The notes under the pieces are model-generated. The model was given only the letters and a program-made list of their open reading frames with translations, was not told where the DNA came from and did no database searches. From Coprococcus eutactus (GTDB lineage Bacteria > Bacillota > Clostridia > Lachnospirales > Lachnospiraceae): a stretch of 64,000 nucleotides of DNA. Both the position numbers and the translations under genes were made by a program. The first letter of the stretch is position 1. Every line of letters begins with the position of its first letter. This document shows, piece by piece, positions 17,633 through 28,541 of this stretch. The DNA is taken from assembly GCF_025149915.1 (NCBI RefSeq), contig NZ_CP102278.1, positions 1,410,001-1,474,000 of the forward strand, written 5' to 3'.

Positions 17633-20035
17633 ATGAAATACGGTTATTTTGACGAACAGCACAAAGAGTATGTAATTGACAGACCAGACACACCGGCACC
17701 TTGGGCAAACTACCTCGGTTCACCGGAATATGGAGCTATAATCTCCAACAATGCAGGTGGCTACAGCTTTGAAAAGTCAGGAGCAAACGGAAGAATACTT
17801 AGATACATATTTAACAGCTTTGACCAGCCTGGAAGATATATATATATTCGTGATGATGATACAAAGGATTATTGGTCAGCATCATGGCAGCCGGTTGGCA
17901 AGAGCCTTGATGTATACAAGAGCGAGTGTCACCATGGAACGGCATATACAAAGATGTATGCAGAGTATTCTGATATCAAGTCAGAGGTACTGTATTATGT
18001 TCCACTTAACAAGACTCATGAAGTATGGAAGGTAAGAGTTACCAACAATTCGGACAGACCACGTAATCTGTCAGCAATCGGATACTGCGAGTTTACAAAT
18101 GACTGTAACTATGAACAGGATCAGGTAAATCTTCAGTACACACTCTTTATAACAAGAACATATTTCATGGATAACAACAAGATCCTTCAGGTCATCAACG
18201 AGAATGTTGAGAAGGCAGAGATCAACGGCAGCAAGGCCAACAGAAGATTCTTTGCAATTGCTGGAAGTGATGTCGCATCATACTGCGGTGACAAGGAGGA
18301 ATTCCTTGGAAGATATCACGGTTATGGTGATCCTGTTGGAGTTATAAATGGTGATCTTGGCAACAAGCTTAACTACAACAGCAATGCCTGCGGAGGACTT
18401 CAGACAAAGTTCACACTTGCTCCGGGCGAGTCGAAGGATTTTGCATTTATAGTTGGAATGAAGGACAATGATGCTGCAAATGCTGTCATAGCCGGATATT
18501 CAGATCCTGCTGCAGCATGTCAGGAGGAACTTGATGAGCTGATAGAGTACTGGCATTCAAAGCTCAACAACTTCCAGGTACATACACCAAGTGATTCATT
18601 CAACAATATGGTAAATACATGGAATGCATATCAGTGTTTCATGACATTCATATGGTCAAGAGCTGCATCATTCTCATATTGCGGTCTGAGAAACGGATAT
18701 GGATACAGAGATACAGTTCAGGATATCCAGGGCGTTATTCACCTTGCTCCTGAGATGGCTCTTGAGAAGATCAGATTTATGTTGTCAGCACAGGTAGACA
18801 ACGGCGGCGGACTTCCACTTGTAAAGTTCACACATAATGCAGGACATGAGGACACGCCAGATGATCCTTCATATGTACAGGAGACCGGACATCCTGCATA
18901 TCGTGCAGATGACGCGCTGTGGTTGTTCCCAACTGTATACAAGTATATTGCGGAGTCAGGTAATCTTGACTTCATAGATGAGGTTATTCCATTTGCCAAC
19001 AAGGATGAAGGTACTGTATATGAGCACCTTAAGAGAGCTATCGATTTCTCTATGAACAGACTTGGAGACAACGGTATGCCGGCAGGACTCTGGGCAGACT
19101 GGAATGACTGTCTGAGACTTGGAAAGAGAGGAGAGTCAACATTTGTTGCCATGCAGCTCTACTATGCGATGACGGTTATCAAGTATTTTGCAGAGATGAA
19201 GAATGACGCAGAGTACATAGATTACATCAATAGCATTCAGTACAAGATGGGGGAGACCATCCAGAAGAAGTGCTGGGAGGACGACAGATTTATCCGTGGA
19301 TACAAAGAAGGCGGACAGGTCATCGGTTCAAAGAATGATCCAGAGGCAAGCATGTGGCTGAATCCTCAGTCATGGGCAGTTATAAGCGGACTTGCAACAA
19401 GAGAGCAGTCCGAGCTTGCACTTGAGTCCGTTCATAGAGAACTCAACACAGAGTATGGTGTAAGACTTATGTTCCCTCCATACAGAGAGCACGCATTTGA
19501 CGGAGCATTAATGCTTCTGTTCAATGCAGGAACAAAGGAGAATGCAGGTATATTCTCACAGCCACAGGGCTGGATCATACTTGCCGAGGCACTAATGGGA
19601 CATGGAAACAGAGCGTTCGAATATTTCAATGAGAGCTCACCTGCATCCATGAATGATAAGGCAGAGATCAGAAAGCTTGAGCCATATTGCCATGGACAGT
19701 TTACAGAATCTGTGGGAAGTCCATTTGAGGGACGTGCTCATGTACATTGGCTCACAGGTACAGCATCAACCTGTATGGTTGGCTGCGTTGAGGGTATCAT
19801 GGGTATGAGACCTGACTTTGGCGGAATCAAGATCGCACCTTCAGTTCCATCAGACTGGAAGGAGTTTGAGATTGAGAAGGTGTTCAGAGGCAAGAAACTT
19901 TCCATCAAGGTACAGAATCCGGATGGACATGAGAGCGGTTTCCAGAGTATGACAGTGAACGGAGAGACATTTAAGTCGAACTATATTCCAGCAAGCGCAC
20001 TCAAGGACGAAAATGATATCGTGCTTGTCATGTAA
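17633..20035 (+). CDS. cbpA: Cellobiose phosphorylase (GH94)
   Basis: 800 aa, no signal peptide, cytoplasmic. Phosphorolysis of cellobiose to glucose 1-phosphate and glucose, saving one ATP. N-terminal beta-sandwich (~1-300), helical linker, (alpha/alpha)6 barrel (~310-720) and a C-terminal beta domain. 'GYGYRDTVQDIQG' and 'WADWNDCLRLGKRGES' (with the catalytic Asp of the family) are seen, and the N-terminus 'YGYFDEQHKEYVI' is typical of cellobiose rather than cellodextrin or chitobiose phosphorylases. AAGGGGGAA site before ATG 17633. Monocistronic with its own terminator. It pairs functionally with the GH5 cellulase at 0.3 kb. Confidence 0.92.
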   Translation: MKYGYFDEQHKEYVIDRPDTPAPWANYLGSPEYGAIISNNAGGYSFEKSGANGRILRYIFNSFDQPGRYIYIRDDDTKDYWSASWQPVGKSLDVYKSECHHGTAYTKMYAEYSDIKSEVLYYVPLNKTHEVWKVRVTNNSDRPRNLSAIGYCEFTNDCNYEQDQVNLQYTLFITRTYFMDNNKILQVINENVEKAEINGSKANRRFFAIAGSDVASYCGDKEEFLGRYHGYGDPVGVINGDLGNKLNYNSNACGGLQTKFTLAPGESKDFAFIVGMKDNDAANAVIAGYSDPAAACQEELDELIEYWHSKLNNFQVHTPSDSFNNMVNTWNAYQCFMTFIWSRAASFSYCGLRNGYGYRDTVQDIQGVIHLAPEMALEKIRFMLSAQVDNGGGLPLVKFTHNAGHEDTPDDPSYVQETGHPAYRADDALWLFPTVYKYIAESGNLDFIDEVIPFANKDEGTVYEHLKRAIDFSMNRLGDNGMPAGLWADWNDCLRLGKRGESTFVAMQLYYAMTVIKYFAEMKNDAEYIDYINSIQYKMGETIQKKCWEDDRFIRGYKEGGQVIGSKNDPEASMWLNPQSWAVISGLATREQSELALESVHRELNTEYGVRLMFPPYREHAFDGALMLLFNAGTKENAGIFSQPQGWIILAEALMGHGNRAFEYFNESSPASMNDKAEIRKLEPYCHGQFTESVGSPFEGRAHVHWLTGTASTCMVGCVEGIMGMRPDFGGIKIAPSVPSDWKEFEIEKVFRGKKLSIKVQNPDGHESGFQSMTVNGETFKSNYIPASALKDENDIVLVM

Positions 20036-20103
20036 TATATTATAGGAATATTTCGACAGCCTGGCGCTGAATAAAAAAACAAATATTTTCATATTACTAT
20101 ATG

Positions 20104-20134
20104 AGAAGGGGGGCGATCCCCCTTCTTAATTTTT
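20104..20134 (+). terminator. Intrinsic terminator after the GH94 gene
   Basis: AGAAGGGGG (20104-20112) pairs with CCCCCTTCT (20118-20126) around GCGAT, then TAATTTTT. Confidence 0.9.
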
Positions 20135-20157
20135 GAGTGGAAAGCTGGTATGGTTAT

Positions 20158-20871
20158 ATGAATGATAGTTCCGAGAACATGGCGGCAGGAGCGAATCTAA
20201 GAAAAATAGAGGACAGAATAAAGGCAGGGAAGAACTGCCACATTATGGAGTGCGGAGATGATGGCTATATTCTGTTGTGTGGAATATATGGAGAGATAGA
20301 AGGACATGAAAAACTGCCCGTGGGTGTGAAGAGTACGAGCTATGAGGATCTTCTTCCAGCGGTTGCACAGGCGGAGAACTGCCGTGAGATAAAAGGCGTG
20401 TTGGTGCTTATAAATACAGTTGGCGGTGATGTTGAGTCGGGACTTGCGATTTCGGAAATGTTTGCAAGTCTGTCAAAGCCGGTTGTGACACTGGTGCTTG
20501 GCGGGGGGCATTCCATAGGAGTCCCTCTGGCAACTTCCGGAGATGCCTCATTTATAGTCCCAACCGCGACTATGGTGGTTCATCCTATACGGACGAGCAC
20601 TGCTGTGCTTGGCGTGAAGCAGAATTTTGAATATATTGAGAAAATGCAGGATCGTATAATAGATTTTACGGTTGTACATTCAGATATTTCCCATGATGAT
20701 TTCAAGAAATACATGTTCAATACTGCTGAACTTACAAAGGATGTTGGATCAGTACTGGTAGGAAATGAAGCTGTCCGCGCGGGAATAATAACTGCATCAG
20801 GAGGAATGGCTGACGCTTTAAAAAAACTCTATGACTTGATTAATTGCATAAATGATAGTAAAATTCCATAG
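20158..20871 (+). CDS. tepA: TepA/ClpP-fold serine peptidase-like protein
   Basis: 237 aa from ATG 20158. ClpP-like fold related to Bacillus TepA (YmfB): 'VLVLINTVGGDVESGLAISE' is the oxyanion segment, 'GGGHSIGVPLA' holds the Ser nucleophile and 'MVVHPIR' the His; an Asp at 'TKDVG' is a plausible third member. Such proteins were linked to protein translocation or signal peptide degradation. The upstream GTG 20137 is in frame but overlaps the edge of the previous terminator and has no ribosome site; the choice of ATG 20158 (GGAAAG 13 bases upstream) is uncertain. Directly precedes ftsK, the same order as ymfB-spoIIIE in Bacillus. Confidence 0.78.
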   Translation: MNDSSENMAAGANLRKIEDRIKAGKNCHIMECGDDGYILLCGIYGEIEGHEKLPVGVKSTSYEDLLPAVAQAENCREIKGVLVLINTVGGDVESGLAISEMFASLSKPVVTLVLGGGHSIGVPLATSGDASFIVPTATMVVHPIRTSTAVLGVKQNFEYIEKMQDRIIDFTVVHSDISHDDFKKYMFNTAELTKDVGSVLVGNEAVRAGIITASGGMADALKKLYDLINCINDSKIP

Positions 20872-20906
20872 GATATTGTTTAGAATAATGGAAGAAGAGG
20901 TAAGAG

Positions 20907-23759
20907 ATGGCTTCTGGTAATAAAAAGTCAGGAACAAAAACTTCATCAAATAAAAAGATATCTGGAAATTTAAATTCCAGGAGCAGGACAAAACAGACAA
21001 GAGCAAATGTTAAAAAGACGGGTACCCCCCGCATGACAAAGAAGCAGCTTGCGGCAGAACAGGCAAGACAGAGGCGTATGAGAAATGAGATAATCCTTAT
21101 AGTGATATTTGCGTTCTCAATCTTCCTTTTGATAGCAAACTTCCGCATCTGTGGAATAGTCGGAGACGTTGTTTCAGGATTCTTCTTTGGAATCCTTGGA
21201 TTCAGTGAATATTTCTTCCCGATATACCTGTTTGTATCGGCTGCATTCCTGATATCGAATGATTTCAACAGGAAACTGGTCAAGAAAGTTGTGTGCTTTG
21301 GAGTTGTTCTGCTGCTTGTATCAATGATATTTCAGGTGTTTTATTCAACAGATTACATATCGATCAAAAACTGCTATCTGGACGGATATCAGCATCATGC
21401 CGGCGGCGGAGTTATAGGAGGAGGGATATTCTTTGCCATAAGAAAGCTTCTTGGTGTTCCCGGTGCCTGCATAGTGATGCTTATTCTTGCAGTTGTCATG
21501 TTTATTCTGATAACAGAGATATCGGTTATAGACAACATAAAATTGCTGTGGGAAAGAATCAGATCAGATAAGGACTACGATGATGAGCATGCTGGTGATT
21601 ATGGATACGATACTGACGATGGCTGGAATGGTGAGGATAATAATCGTGTAAAAAATCCTATGATGGAGAATGATGACAGGGTTCTAGTATCTTCGGGCAG
21701 ACGGGCAAAGCCTTCCATGGCAAATCTCAATGTATATGGTCCAAAGGAATCAAATGGCACAGATCATCAGAAGAAGAATAGATCATCAGGTAATAAGCAA
21801 AAGGATTCTGATAAGCCAAAGGATTTCTTCTATAGGGAAGAAGTCCATGAACTTCAGTCGGATAATCTGATTGACGACCATACCGCGGTTCCATATGATG
21901 AGTTCAGTAATGGTGTTGAAAAGATCGTAATGTCTGATGAGGATGATGAGTTTATCAATCCTGTACAGGTGGATACAACTGATACTGAACCTGTGGATAC
22001 CGCGCTTGACGGATTCGGAAACAGGCAGATTAAGAGGCAGACGGAGAGTGCCGCAGCCAGCATGGCTATGCCTGATAAGACAGATATGGCGGATGACATT
22101 GTGAACAGTGATGCTGAAGATGTGCTTGCAGGTGCGATCAATGGCAATATGCATCCAGAGAGCGTGTCGGATTACAATCCTCTTATGGATTCCGCTTTTG
22201 CAGATGAGACGGTTATACAGAAAAAGCCTGTAAGGAAGACTAAGCAGAGCGATAAGGAGTCGAAGACATATCAGGAGGGGCGCAGGTACAGATTCCCAAC
22301 GGCGAGCCTGCTAAACGAGCCTCCTAAGAATAATAATTCAAATAGGGATGCGCACGTCAGGGAGACGGCAATAAAGCTTAAAAATACACTTGAGACATTT
22401 GGTGTAAATGTGACAATAACCAACTACAGCTGTGGTCCTGCGGTTACAAGGTTTGAGATGCAGCCGGAGCAGGGAGTGAAGGTTAGCAAGATACTGAATC
22501 TTGCCGATGACATCAAGCTAAACCTTGCTGCAGCAGACATTCGTATTGAGGCTCCGATACCTGGAAAGGCAGCTATAGGAATAGAGGTTCCAAACAAAGA
22601 GAATTCCATTGTAGCATTCAGGGAACTTATAGAATCGGACAACTTTAAAAATCTCAAATCAAAAGTTGCATTTGCAGTAGGAAAGGACATAAGCGGACAG
22701 GTAATAGCCACGGATATTGCCAAGATGCCACATCTTCTCATTGCCGGAGCGACAGGGTCAGGTAAGTCGGTATGTATCAATACTCTAATAATGAGTATTC
22801 TGTACAAGGCAACACCGGAGGAGGTCAAGCTTATAATGATCGATCCGAAGATGGTAGAACTCGCATGTTACAACGGCATACCACATCTTCTTATTCCGGT
22901 AGTAACCGATCCGAAGAAGGCAGCCGGAGCACTCAACTGGGCTGTGATGGAGATGACAAGGAGATATCAGCTTTTTGCAGAACACAGTGTCCGTAATATA
23001 CAGGGCTACAATGACAAGGTCGAGAGTGCGGTTATCGCCGGCGCTGACGGCGAGAAGCTTCCAAAGATGCCGCAGATCGTTGTTATAGTGGACGAGCTTG
23101 CAGATCTTATGATGGTTGCCCATGGCGAGGTAGAGGATGCGATAGTAAGACTTTCACAGCTTGCCAGAGCTGCCGGGATACATCTTGTCATAGCGACACA
23201 GAGACCTTCTGTAGATGTAATAACAGGACTTATAAAGGCAAATGTGCCATCCAGAATAGCATTTGCGGTATCATCAGGAGTGGATTCCAGAACCATACTT
23301 GACATGGTTGGAGCGGAGAAGCTTCTTGGAAAGGGTGATATGCTGTTTTATCCGACCGGTTATCCGAAGCCTGTCAGGGTTCAGGGTGCATTTGTTTCTG
23401 ATGATGAGGTTACAGCAGTCGTTGACTTTCTTAAGAAGAACAACGGAGTCGGTACATACGATGATGATATTGCCAAGTCGATATCAGGAAATGGCGGATC
23501 AGGAGCCACTGCAATAGGCGGGGCTTCTGCAAACGATAAGGATGAATACTTCGTGGAAGCAGGAAGATTCATTATAGAGAAGGAAAAGGCTTCAATAGGT
23601 ATGCTTCAGAGAACGTTCAAGATAGGCTTTAACAGAGCAGCCAGGATCATGGATCAGCTGATGGCCGCGGGAGTAGTTGGCCCTGAGGAGGGGACAAAGG
23701 CCAGAAAGATTCTGATGAGCCAGGAACAGTTCGATGAATACATAGACACTAATTTATAG
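20907..23759 (+). CDS. ftsK: DNA translocase FtsK/SpoIIIE
   Basis: 950 aa. Pumps chromosomal DNA through the septum. Basic N-terminus, four membrane helices (~55-195), a long, acidic, low-complexity linker (~200-470), then the motor: '[19 protein letters not shown]' Walker A (~617), '[14 protein letters not shown]' Walker B (~728), '[20 protein letters not shown]', and a C-terminal gamma winged helix ('[20 protein letters not shown]') that reads KOPS-like sites. Start ATG 20907 after GAAGAGGTAAG. fhs follows by 20 bases. Confidence 0.95.
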   Translation: MASGNKKSGTKTSSNKKISGNLNSRSRTKQTRANVKKTGTPRMTKKQLAAEQARQRRMRNEIILIVIFAFSIFLLIANFRICGIVGDVVSGFFFGILGFSEYFFPIYLFVSAAFLISNDFNRKLVKKVVCFGVVLLLVSMIFQVFYSTDYISIKNCYLDGYQHHAGGGVIGGGIFFAIRKLLGVPGACIVMLILAVVMFILITEISVIDNIKLLWERIRSDKDYDDEHAGDYGYDTDDGWNGEDNNRVKNPMMENDDRVLVSSGRRAKPSMANLNVYGPKESNGTDHQKKNRSSGNKQKDSDKPKDFFYREEVHELQSDNLIDDHTAVPYDEFSNGVEKIVMSDEDDEFINPVQVDTTDTEPVDTALDGFGNRQIKRQTESAAASMAMPDKTDMADDIVNSDAEDVLAGAINGNMHPESVSDYNPLMDSAFADETVIQKKPVRKTKQSDKESKTYQEGRRYRFPTASLLNEPPKNNNSNRDAHVRETAIKLKNTLETFGVNVTITNYSCGPAVTRFEMQPEQGVKVSKILNLADDIKLNLAAADIRIEAPIPGKAAIGIEVPNKENSIVAFRELIESDNFKNLKSKVAFAVGKDISGQVIATDIAKMPHLLIAGATGSGKSVCINTLIMSILYKATPEEVKLIMIDPKMVELACYNGIPHLLIPVVTDPKKAAGALNWAVMEMTRRYQLFAEHSVRNIQGYNDKVESAVIAGADGEKLPKMPQIVVIVDELADLMMVAHGEVEDAIVRLSQLARAAGIHLVIATQRPSVDVITGLIKANVPSRIAFAVSSGVDSRTILDMVGAEKLLGKGDMLFYPTGYPKPVRVQGAFVSDDEVTAVVDFLKKNNGVGTYDDDIAKSISGNGGSGATAIGGASANDKDEYFVEAGRFIIEKEKASIGMLQRTFKIGFNRAARIMDQLMAAGVVGPEEGTKARKILMSQEQFDEYIDTNL

Positions 23760-23779
23760 AAAAGCGGAGGATAAGAGCT

Positions 23780-25450
23780 ATGATGACAGACATTGAAATT
23801 GCACAGAATGCCGAGATGAAGCACATAAAGGAGGTTGCTGCGAAGCTTGGTATATCAGAGGACGACCTCGACATGTATGGAAAGTATAAGGCAAAGCTTT
23901 CAGATGAGCTTATAAAGAAAGTCGAGGGCAACGAGAATGGAAAGCTCATCCTCGTCACAGCCATCAATCCAACACCTGCAGGTGAGGGAAAGACGACTAT
24001 CACCGTAGGACTTGGTGAGGCTATGGGACAGCTTGGAAAGAAGGCGGTCATAGCACTTCGTGAGCCTTCACTTGGACCGTGTTTTGGCATCAAGGGCGGT
24101 GCAGCCGGTGGTGGATATGCACAGGTAGTACCTATGGAGGATCTGAATCTCCACTTTACAGGAGATTTTCATGCCATAACATCTGCAAACAATCTCCTTG
24201 CGGCCATGATGGATAACCATATCCAGCAGGGAAATGCGCTAAGGATAGATGTGAATAGGATAGTGTTTAAGAGATGTATGGATATGAATGACAGAGTGCT
24301 CAGACACACTGTTGTAGGACTTGGAAAGCGTGTGGACGGAGTACCTAGAGAGGATGGATTTGTCATAACAGTTGCTTCAGAGATCATGGCCATCCTATGC
24401 CTTGCAAGTGATATGAAGGATCTTCAGGAGAGACTGGGAAGAATAATCGTTGCATACAACATGGATAATGAGCCTGTTACAGCGGCTGATCTCAAGGCTG
24501 TGGGAGCTATGGCTGCACTCCTCAAGGATGCTATCAAGCCAAATCTTATTCAGACACTTGAGCATACACCAGCGATCGTACATGGTGGTCCTTTTGCAAA
24601 TATAGCGCACGGATGCAACAGTGTAATGGCGACAAAGACAGCTTTAAAGCTTGCTGACTATGTCATTACAGAAGCTGGCTTTGGCGCAGATCTCGGAGCT
24701 GAGAAGTTCTTTGATATCAAGTGCCGTATGAACGGATTAGAGCCTGATGCGGTTGTCCTCGTAGCGACAGTAAGAGCACTCAAGTACAACGGCGGTGTGG
24801 CAAAGGCTGATCTTGGTGAGGAGAATCTCGACGCACTTAAGGCAGGTATAGTAAACCTTGAGAAACATATAGAGAACCTTCAGAAGTACGGCGTACCTGT
24901 AGTTGTTACACTTAATAGATTTGTCACAGACAGCCAGGCAGAACTCGATTTTGTGAAGAAGTTCTGTGAAGACAGAAACTGTGATTTCGCACTTGCTAAC
25001 GTATGGGAGCAGGGCGGCAAGGGCGGTATAGACCTTGCAAATGCAGTGCTTAACACACTGGAGAACAAGAAGAGCAACTTCAAGGTGCTCTACGATGACA
25101 GCCTTTCAATAAAGGATAAGATAAATTGTATCGCTACAGAGATATATGGCGCAGACGGCGTTACATACAGTGCAGAGGCCAGCAAGGCTATCGCCAAGAT
25201 AGAGGAGATGGGCTTCGGCAATTTCCCTGTATGTATGGCAAAGAACCAGTATTCTCTGTCAGATGATCCAAAGAAGCTTGGAAGACCTACAGGATTCGAT
25301 ATAAATATCCGCGAGGTATATGTAAGTGCAGGAGCAGGATTTGTGGTTGCCATAACAGGAACTATCATGACTATGCCAGGTCTTCCAAAGTCTCCTGCAG
25401 CAGAGAGAATATATGTGGATGATGATGGCAAGATCGTCGGACTGTTCTAA
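23780..25450 (+). CDS. fhs: Formate--tetrahydrofolate ligase
   Basis: 556 aa, normal length. Makes 10-formyl-THF from formate, ATP and THF. P-loop '[18 protein letters not shown]' (~67), '[19 protein letters not shown]' (~101) and '[14 protein letters not shown]' are the family hallmarks. GGAGG at 23766-23770 lies nine bases before ATG 23780 (a second ATG follows at once). Tight with folD downstream: together they interconvert formate, 10-formyl-THF and methylene-THF for purines, fMet or acetogenesis-type carbon flow. 10-formyl-THF is the substrate of the AICAR formyltransferase at 59.9 kb. Confidence 0.97.
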   Translation: MMTDIEIAQNAEMKHIKEVAAKLGISEDDLDMYGKYKAKLSDELIKKVEGNENGKLILVTAINPTPAGEGKTTITVGLGEAMGQLGKKAVIALREPSLGPCFGIKGGAAGGGYAQVVPMEDLNLHFTGDFHAITSANNLLAAMMDNHIQQGNALRIDVNRIVFKRCMDMNDRVLRHTVVGLGKRVDGVPREDGFVITVASEIMAILCLASDMKDLQERLGRIIVAYNMDNEPVTAADLKAVGAMAALLKDAIKPNLIQTLEHTPAIVHGGPFANIAHGCNSVMATKTALKLADYVITEAGFGADLGAEKFFDIKCRMNGLEPDAVVLVATVRALKYNGGVAKADLGEENLDALKAGIVNLEKHIENLQKYGVPVVVTLNRFVTDSQAELDFVKKFCEDRNCDFALANVWEQGGKGGIDLANAVLNTLENKKSNFKVLYDDSLSIKDKINCIATEIYGADGVTYSAEASKAIAKIEEMGFGNFPVCMAKNQYSLSDDPKKLGRPTGFDINIREVYVSAGAGFVVAITGTIMTMPGLPKSPAAERIYVDDDGKIVGLF

Positions 25451-25533
25451 TATTGTGGACAGTATTGATCTGCATAGATTATAAGCAGATATTTATAGCG
25501 TATTGATGCTTAATGTTACAGGAGGTCAGATAT

Positions 25534-26376
25534 ATGTATAAACTTATAGATGGTAAGGTTATATCAAAGCAGATAAAGGATGAGCTGAAGGAGAAGGTGG
25601 CAGCAATTAAAGCCGAGGGCACTGAGATATGTCTTGCGGTTATACAGGTTGGCAATGATCCAGCTTCGTCAGTATATGTGGGCAATAAGAAGAAAGCTTG
25701 TGAGTATATAGGAATAGGCTCACTGTCATATGAGCTTCCGGAGAATACAACAGAGGAGGAGCTTCTTACACTTATCGAGAAGCTCAACGCCGATGACAAG
25801 GTGAACGGAATACTTGTACAGCTTCCTCTTCCAAAGCATATAGATGAGGATAAGGTTATAAAGACCATCTCGCCAAAGAAAGATGTGGATGGATTTCACC
25901 CTATGAGTGTTGGTGCACTCAGTATAGGACAGCCGGGATTCGTGTCATGTACACCGGCCGGTGTTATCCAGCTCATCAAGAGATCAGGAATAGAGATAGA
26001 GGGCAAGGAGTGCGTTGTCCTTGGAAGAAGCAACATAGTCGGAAAGCCTATGAGCATGCTTCTGCTCCGCGAGAACGGTACAGTGACCGTATGCCATTCT
26101 AGAACAAAGGATCTCAAGGAAGTATGTAAGCGCGCTGATATACTTGTAGTGGCTATAGGAAAGCCAAAGATGATAGATGCTTCATACATAAAGGATGGAG
26201 CAACTGTCATAGATGTTGGAATCCACAGAGATGAGAACAATAAGCTCTGCGGAGATGTCGATTTTGATTCAGCAAAGGAAGTTGCCGGAGCCATAACTCC
26301 TGTGCCGGGCGGCGTTGGACCTATGACTATAGCGATGCTCATGGCGAACTGTGTCGAGTCGATCAATATAAATTAA
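25534..26376 (+). CDS. folD: Methylenetetrahydrofolate dehydrogenase/cyclohydrolase FolD
   Basis: 280 aa. Bifunctional NADP-dependent dehydrogenase and cyclohydrolase linking methylene-THF to 10-formyl-THF. Catalytic '[13 protein letters not shown]' with the Lys (~55), '[13 protein letters not shown]' (~98), '[15 protein letters not shown]' (~170) and '[15 protein letters not shown]' (~258). ATG 25534 follows AGGAGG by nine bases; the seven-residue upstream extension lacks a site. Transcribed with fhs. Confidence 0.97.
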   Translation: MYKLIDGKVISKQIKDELKEKVAAIKAEGTEICLAVIQVGNDPASSVYVGNKKKACEYIGIGSLSYELPENTTEEELLTLIEKLNADDKVNGILVQLPLPKHIDEDKVIKTISPKKDVDGFHPMSVGALSIGQPGFVSCTPAGVIQLIKRSGIEIEGKECVVLGRSNIVGKPMSMLLLRENGTVTVCHSRTKDLKEVCKRADILVVAIGKPKMIDASYIKDGATVIDVGIHRDENNKLCGDVDFDSAKEVAGAITPVPGGVGPMTIAMLMANCVESININ

Positions 26377-26406
26377 AACAAACGATTATAAATTATTGGA
26401 GAGCAC

Positions 26407-27720
26407 ATGAAAGTATTACTCATATCACTTGGCTGTGATAAGAATCTGGTTGACAGTGAGGTTATGCTGGGACTTCTGAATAAGGCCGGTCATGAACTTA
26501 CAAATGATGAGACTGAAGCAGAGGCTGTGGTCATAAATACCTGCGCATTTATCAGTGATGCGAAGGAGGAAAGTATCAATACCATCATAGAGATGGGACG
26601 TCTTAAGAAGACCGGTAGACTTAAAAAACTCATTGTGGCTGGGTGTCTGTCACAGAGATATAAGGACGAGATAATGAAAGAGCTTCCAGAGATCGATGTC
26701 ATAATCGGTGCGACAAATTATGACAAGATAGTGGAGGCGATAGGAACTGATGAGGATGCCATAGTAGATGATATAAATTATACACCAAAGCCTGTATCTG
26801 AGAGAATAGTCACAACAAATGCGTCTATGGCATATTTTAAGATAGCAGAAGGTTGTAATAAACTGTGCACTTATTGTATAATACCTCACATAAGAGGCCG
26901 ATACAGAAGTATTCCTATGGATAGACTTCTGGCATCTGCTGAGAAACTTGCAGCGGACGGAATAAAGGAGCTGGTTCTTGTTGCACAGGAGACGACTCTT
27001 TACGGAGTTGATCTGTATGGGGGCAAGAAGCTTCCGGAACTTCTCACAAAACTCAGTGATATAGAGGGTATAGAGTGGATTAGGCTTTTGTACTGTTATC
27101 CGGAGGAGATTACAGATGAACTTATATCTGTGATGGCGGAGAATCCAAAGATATGTCATTATATAGACATACCTATACAACATTCTGAAAATGAGATACT
27201 CAGAAGGATGGGCAGAAAGACAAGCAGAGAAGACATAGTATCACTTGTATCAAAGCTCAGGACAGCCATGCCGGATATAGCCATCAGGACCACTCTTATA
27301 TCAGGCTTCCCTGGGGAGACTCAGGAACTTCACGATGGCCTTGTGGATTTTGTTGACGAGTGCGAGTTTGACAGACTCGGTGTGTTCACGTACTCACCGG
27401 AGGAGGGAACACCTGCAGCCGGTTATGAGGATCAGGTGGATGGAGAGCTTGCGGCAAAGTGGCGCGACGAGATCATGGAGCTTCAGCAGGAGATCTCATA
27501 TGAGAAGAATCAGGAACTGATCGGTTCCATTCAGAGAGTACTCATAGAGGGATATCTTGTGGAAGACGATGTCTATGTTGGAAGAACATACAGAGATGCT
27601 CCGGGAGTTGACGGTATAGTTTTTGTCAGTGCACCATATGAATTGATGTCCGGTTCATTTGTGGATGTGAAGATAACCGAGGCAAATGAATATGATTTGA
27701 CGGGAGTGATAGTAGAATGA
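26407..27720 (+). CDS. rimO: Ribosomal protein uS12 methylthiotransferase RimO
   Basis: 437 aa. Radical SAM enzyme that methylthiolates an Asp of ribosomal protein S12. N-terminal UPF0004 domain with its Cys ligands ('SLGCDKNLVDSE' C10, 'VVINTCAFISDA' and 'VAGCLSQRY'), radical SAM CxxxCxxC in 'GCNKLCTYCIIPHIRGRYRS' (~150) and a C-terminal TRAM domain. RimO rather than MiaB from the 'CDKNLVDSE' and 'IPHIRG' forms. Stop overlaps the pgsA start by 4 bases. Confidence 0.95.
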   Translation: MKVLLISLGCDKNLVDSEVMLGLLNKAGHELTNDETEAEAVVINTCAFISDAKEESINTIIEMGRLKKTGRLKKLIVAGCLSQRYKDEIMKELPEIDVIIGATNYDKIVEAIGTDEDAIVDDINYTPKPVSERIVTTNASMAYFKIAEGCNKLCTYCIIPHIRGRYRSIPMDRLLASAEKLAADGIKELVLVAQETTLYGVDLYGGKKLPELLTKLSDIEGIEWIRLLYCYPEEITDELISVMAENPKICHYIDIPIQHSENEILRRMGRKTSREDIVSLVSKLRTAMPDIAIRTTLISGFPGETQELHDGLVDFVDECEFDRLGVFTYSPEEGTPAAGYEDQVDGELAAKWRDEIMELQQEISYEKNQELIGSIQRVLIEGYLVEDDVYVGRTYRDAPGVDGIVFVSAPYELMSGSFVDVKITEANEYDLTGVIVE

Positions 27721-28241
27721 ATTTACCAAACAAATTGACAATACTGAGAGCAGTGATGATTCCTTTCTTTTTGGTATTTCTGTATATACCGGGAGGATGG
27801 TCAAAATGGGTTGCGCTTGCAATATTCATAGCTGCTTCACTTACAGATATGCTTGATGGAAAGATTGCGAGAAAGTACAATCTTGTTACTAATTTTGGAA
27901 AATTCATGGATCCGCTTGCGGACAAGCTTTTGGTCTGCTCTGCGCTGATTGCACTTTCAGATCTTGACCGTATACCGGCATGGATAGTTATAGTGATAAT
28001 CGCCAGGGATTTTATAATAAGTGGATTCAGACTCATTGCAGCGGAAAAAGGGGTTGTCATAGCTGCTGGATGGTGGGGCAAGATCAAGACTACAGTACAG
28101 ATGATCATGGTTGGGTTCCTTATCGCCAATCTGAAGGTATTCTACATTTTTGATCAGGTGCTCATATACCTTGCGCTTGCACTTACCATCATATCTCTGA
28201 TAGACTACCTTTACCACAACAGGGATGTGTTAAAGGATTAA
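27717..28241 (+). CDS. pgsA: CDP-diacylglycerol--glycerol-3-phosphate phosphatidyltransferase
   Basis: 174 aa, four to five membrane helices. First committed step of phosphatidylglycerol synthesis. The CDP-alcohol phosphotransferase motif D-X2-DG-X2-AR-X8-G-X3-D-X3-D is complete in 'DMLDGKIARKYNL' and 'GKFMDPLADK' (~43-70). ATGA overlap with rimO. The 300 bases after it hold weak hairpins and the promoter of the decarboxylase cluster. Confidence 0.95.
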   Translation: MNLPNKLTILRAVMIPFFLVFLYIPGGWSKWVALAIFIAASLTDMLDGKIARKYNLVTNFGKFMDPLADKLLVCSALIALSDLDRIPAWIVIVIIARDFIISGFRLIAAEKGVVIAAGWWGKIKTTVQMIMVGFLIANLKVFYIFDQVLIYLALALTIISLIDYLYHNRDVLKD

Positions 28242-28541
28242 TATGTTAAAAATCAGGATGTTAAGGCGTCAGGATCAATAAATAAATAATAATTTATAAT
28301 TCAACGGGGAATTTGGGGTATACTCTATCATGAGTGGAGTTACACGGGTTCCCCATTTTGTGTTCTGCCTGGTGAGCAGAGCAGATAAAAATCCTAAAAC
28401 AGCAAAAACACCGGGTGTCTTTTGTCGGTTTTTTCGATTTTACTTGAAATATGGCGGCAAAGGCTTTACAATTATACTCGGCGAAAATTGGACTATATTA
28501 TATTTTGGTAGTCCTAAAATAAATTAAACGGAGGGCTAAAA
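28242..28541 (+). promoter_or_regulatory. Intergenic leader before the decarboxylase cluster, with candidate promoter
   Basis: TTGAAA (28444-28449), 17-base spacer, TACAAT (28467-28472) precedes the cluster by ~70 bases. Upstream, AAAACACC/GGTGTCTTTT (about 28404-28423) forms a hairpin followed later by TTTTTT, a weak terminator candidate for pgsA; GGGGAA (28304-28309) can pair with TTCCCC (28350-28355). A 65-codon ORF through the region (28330-28527) looks non-coding. Confidence 0.4.

Noticed and set aside
28330..28527. 65-codon ORF before the decarboxylase cluster
   Set aside because: No ribosome site, unusual composition (Phe/Arg-rich), overlaps the promoter and hairpins.
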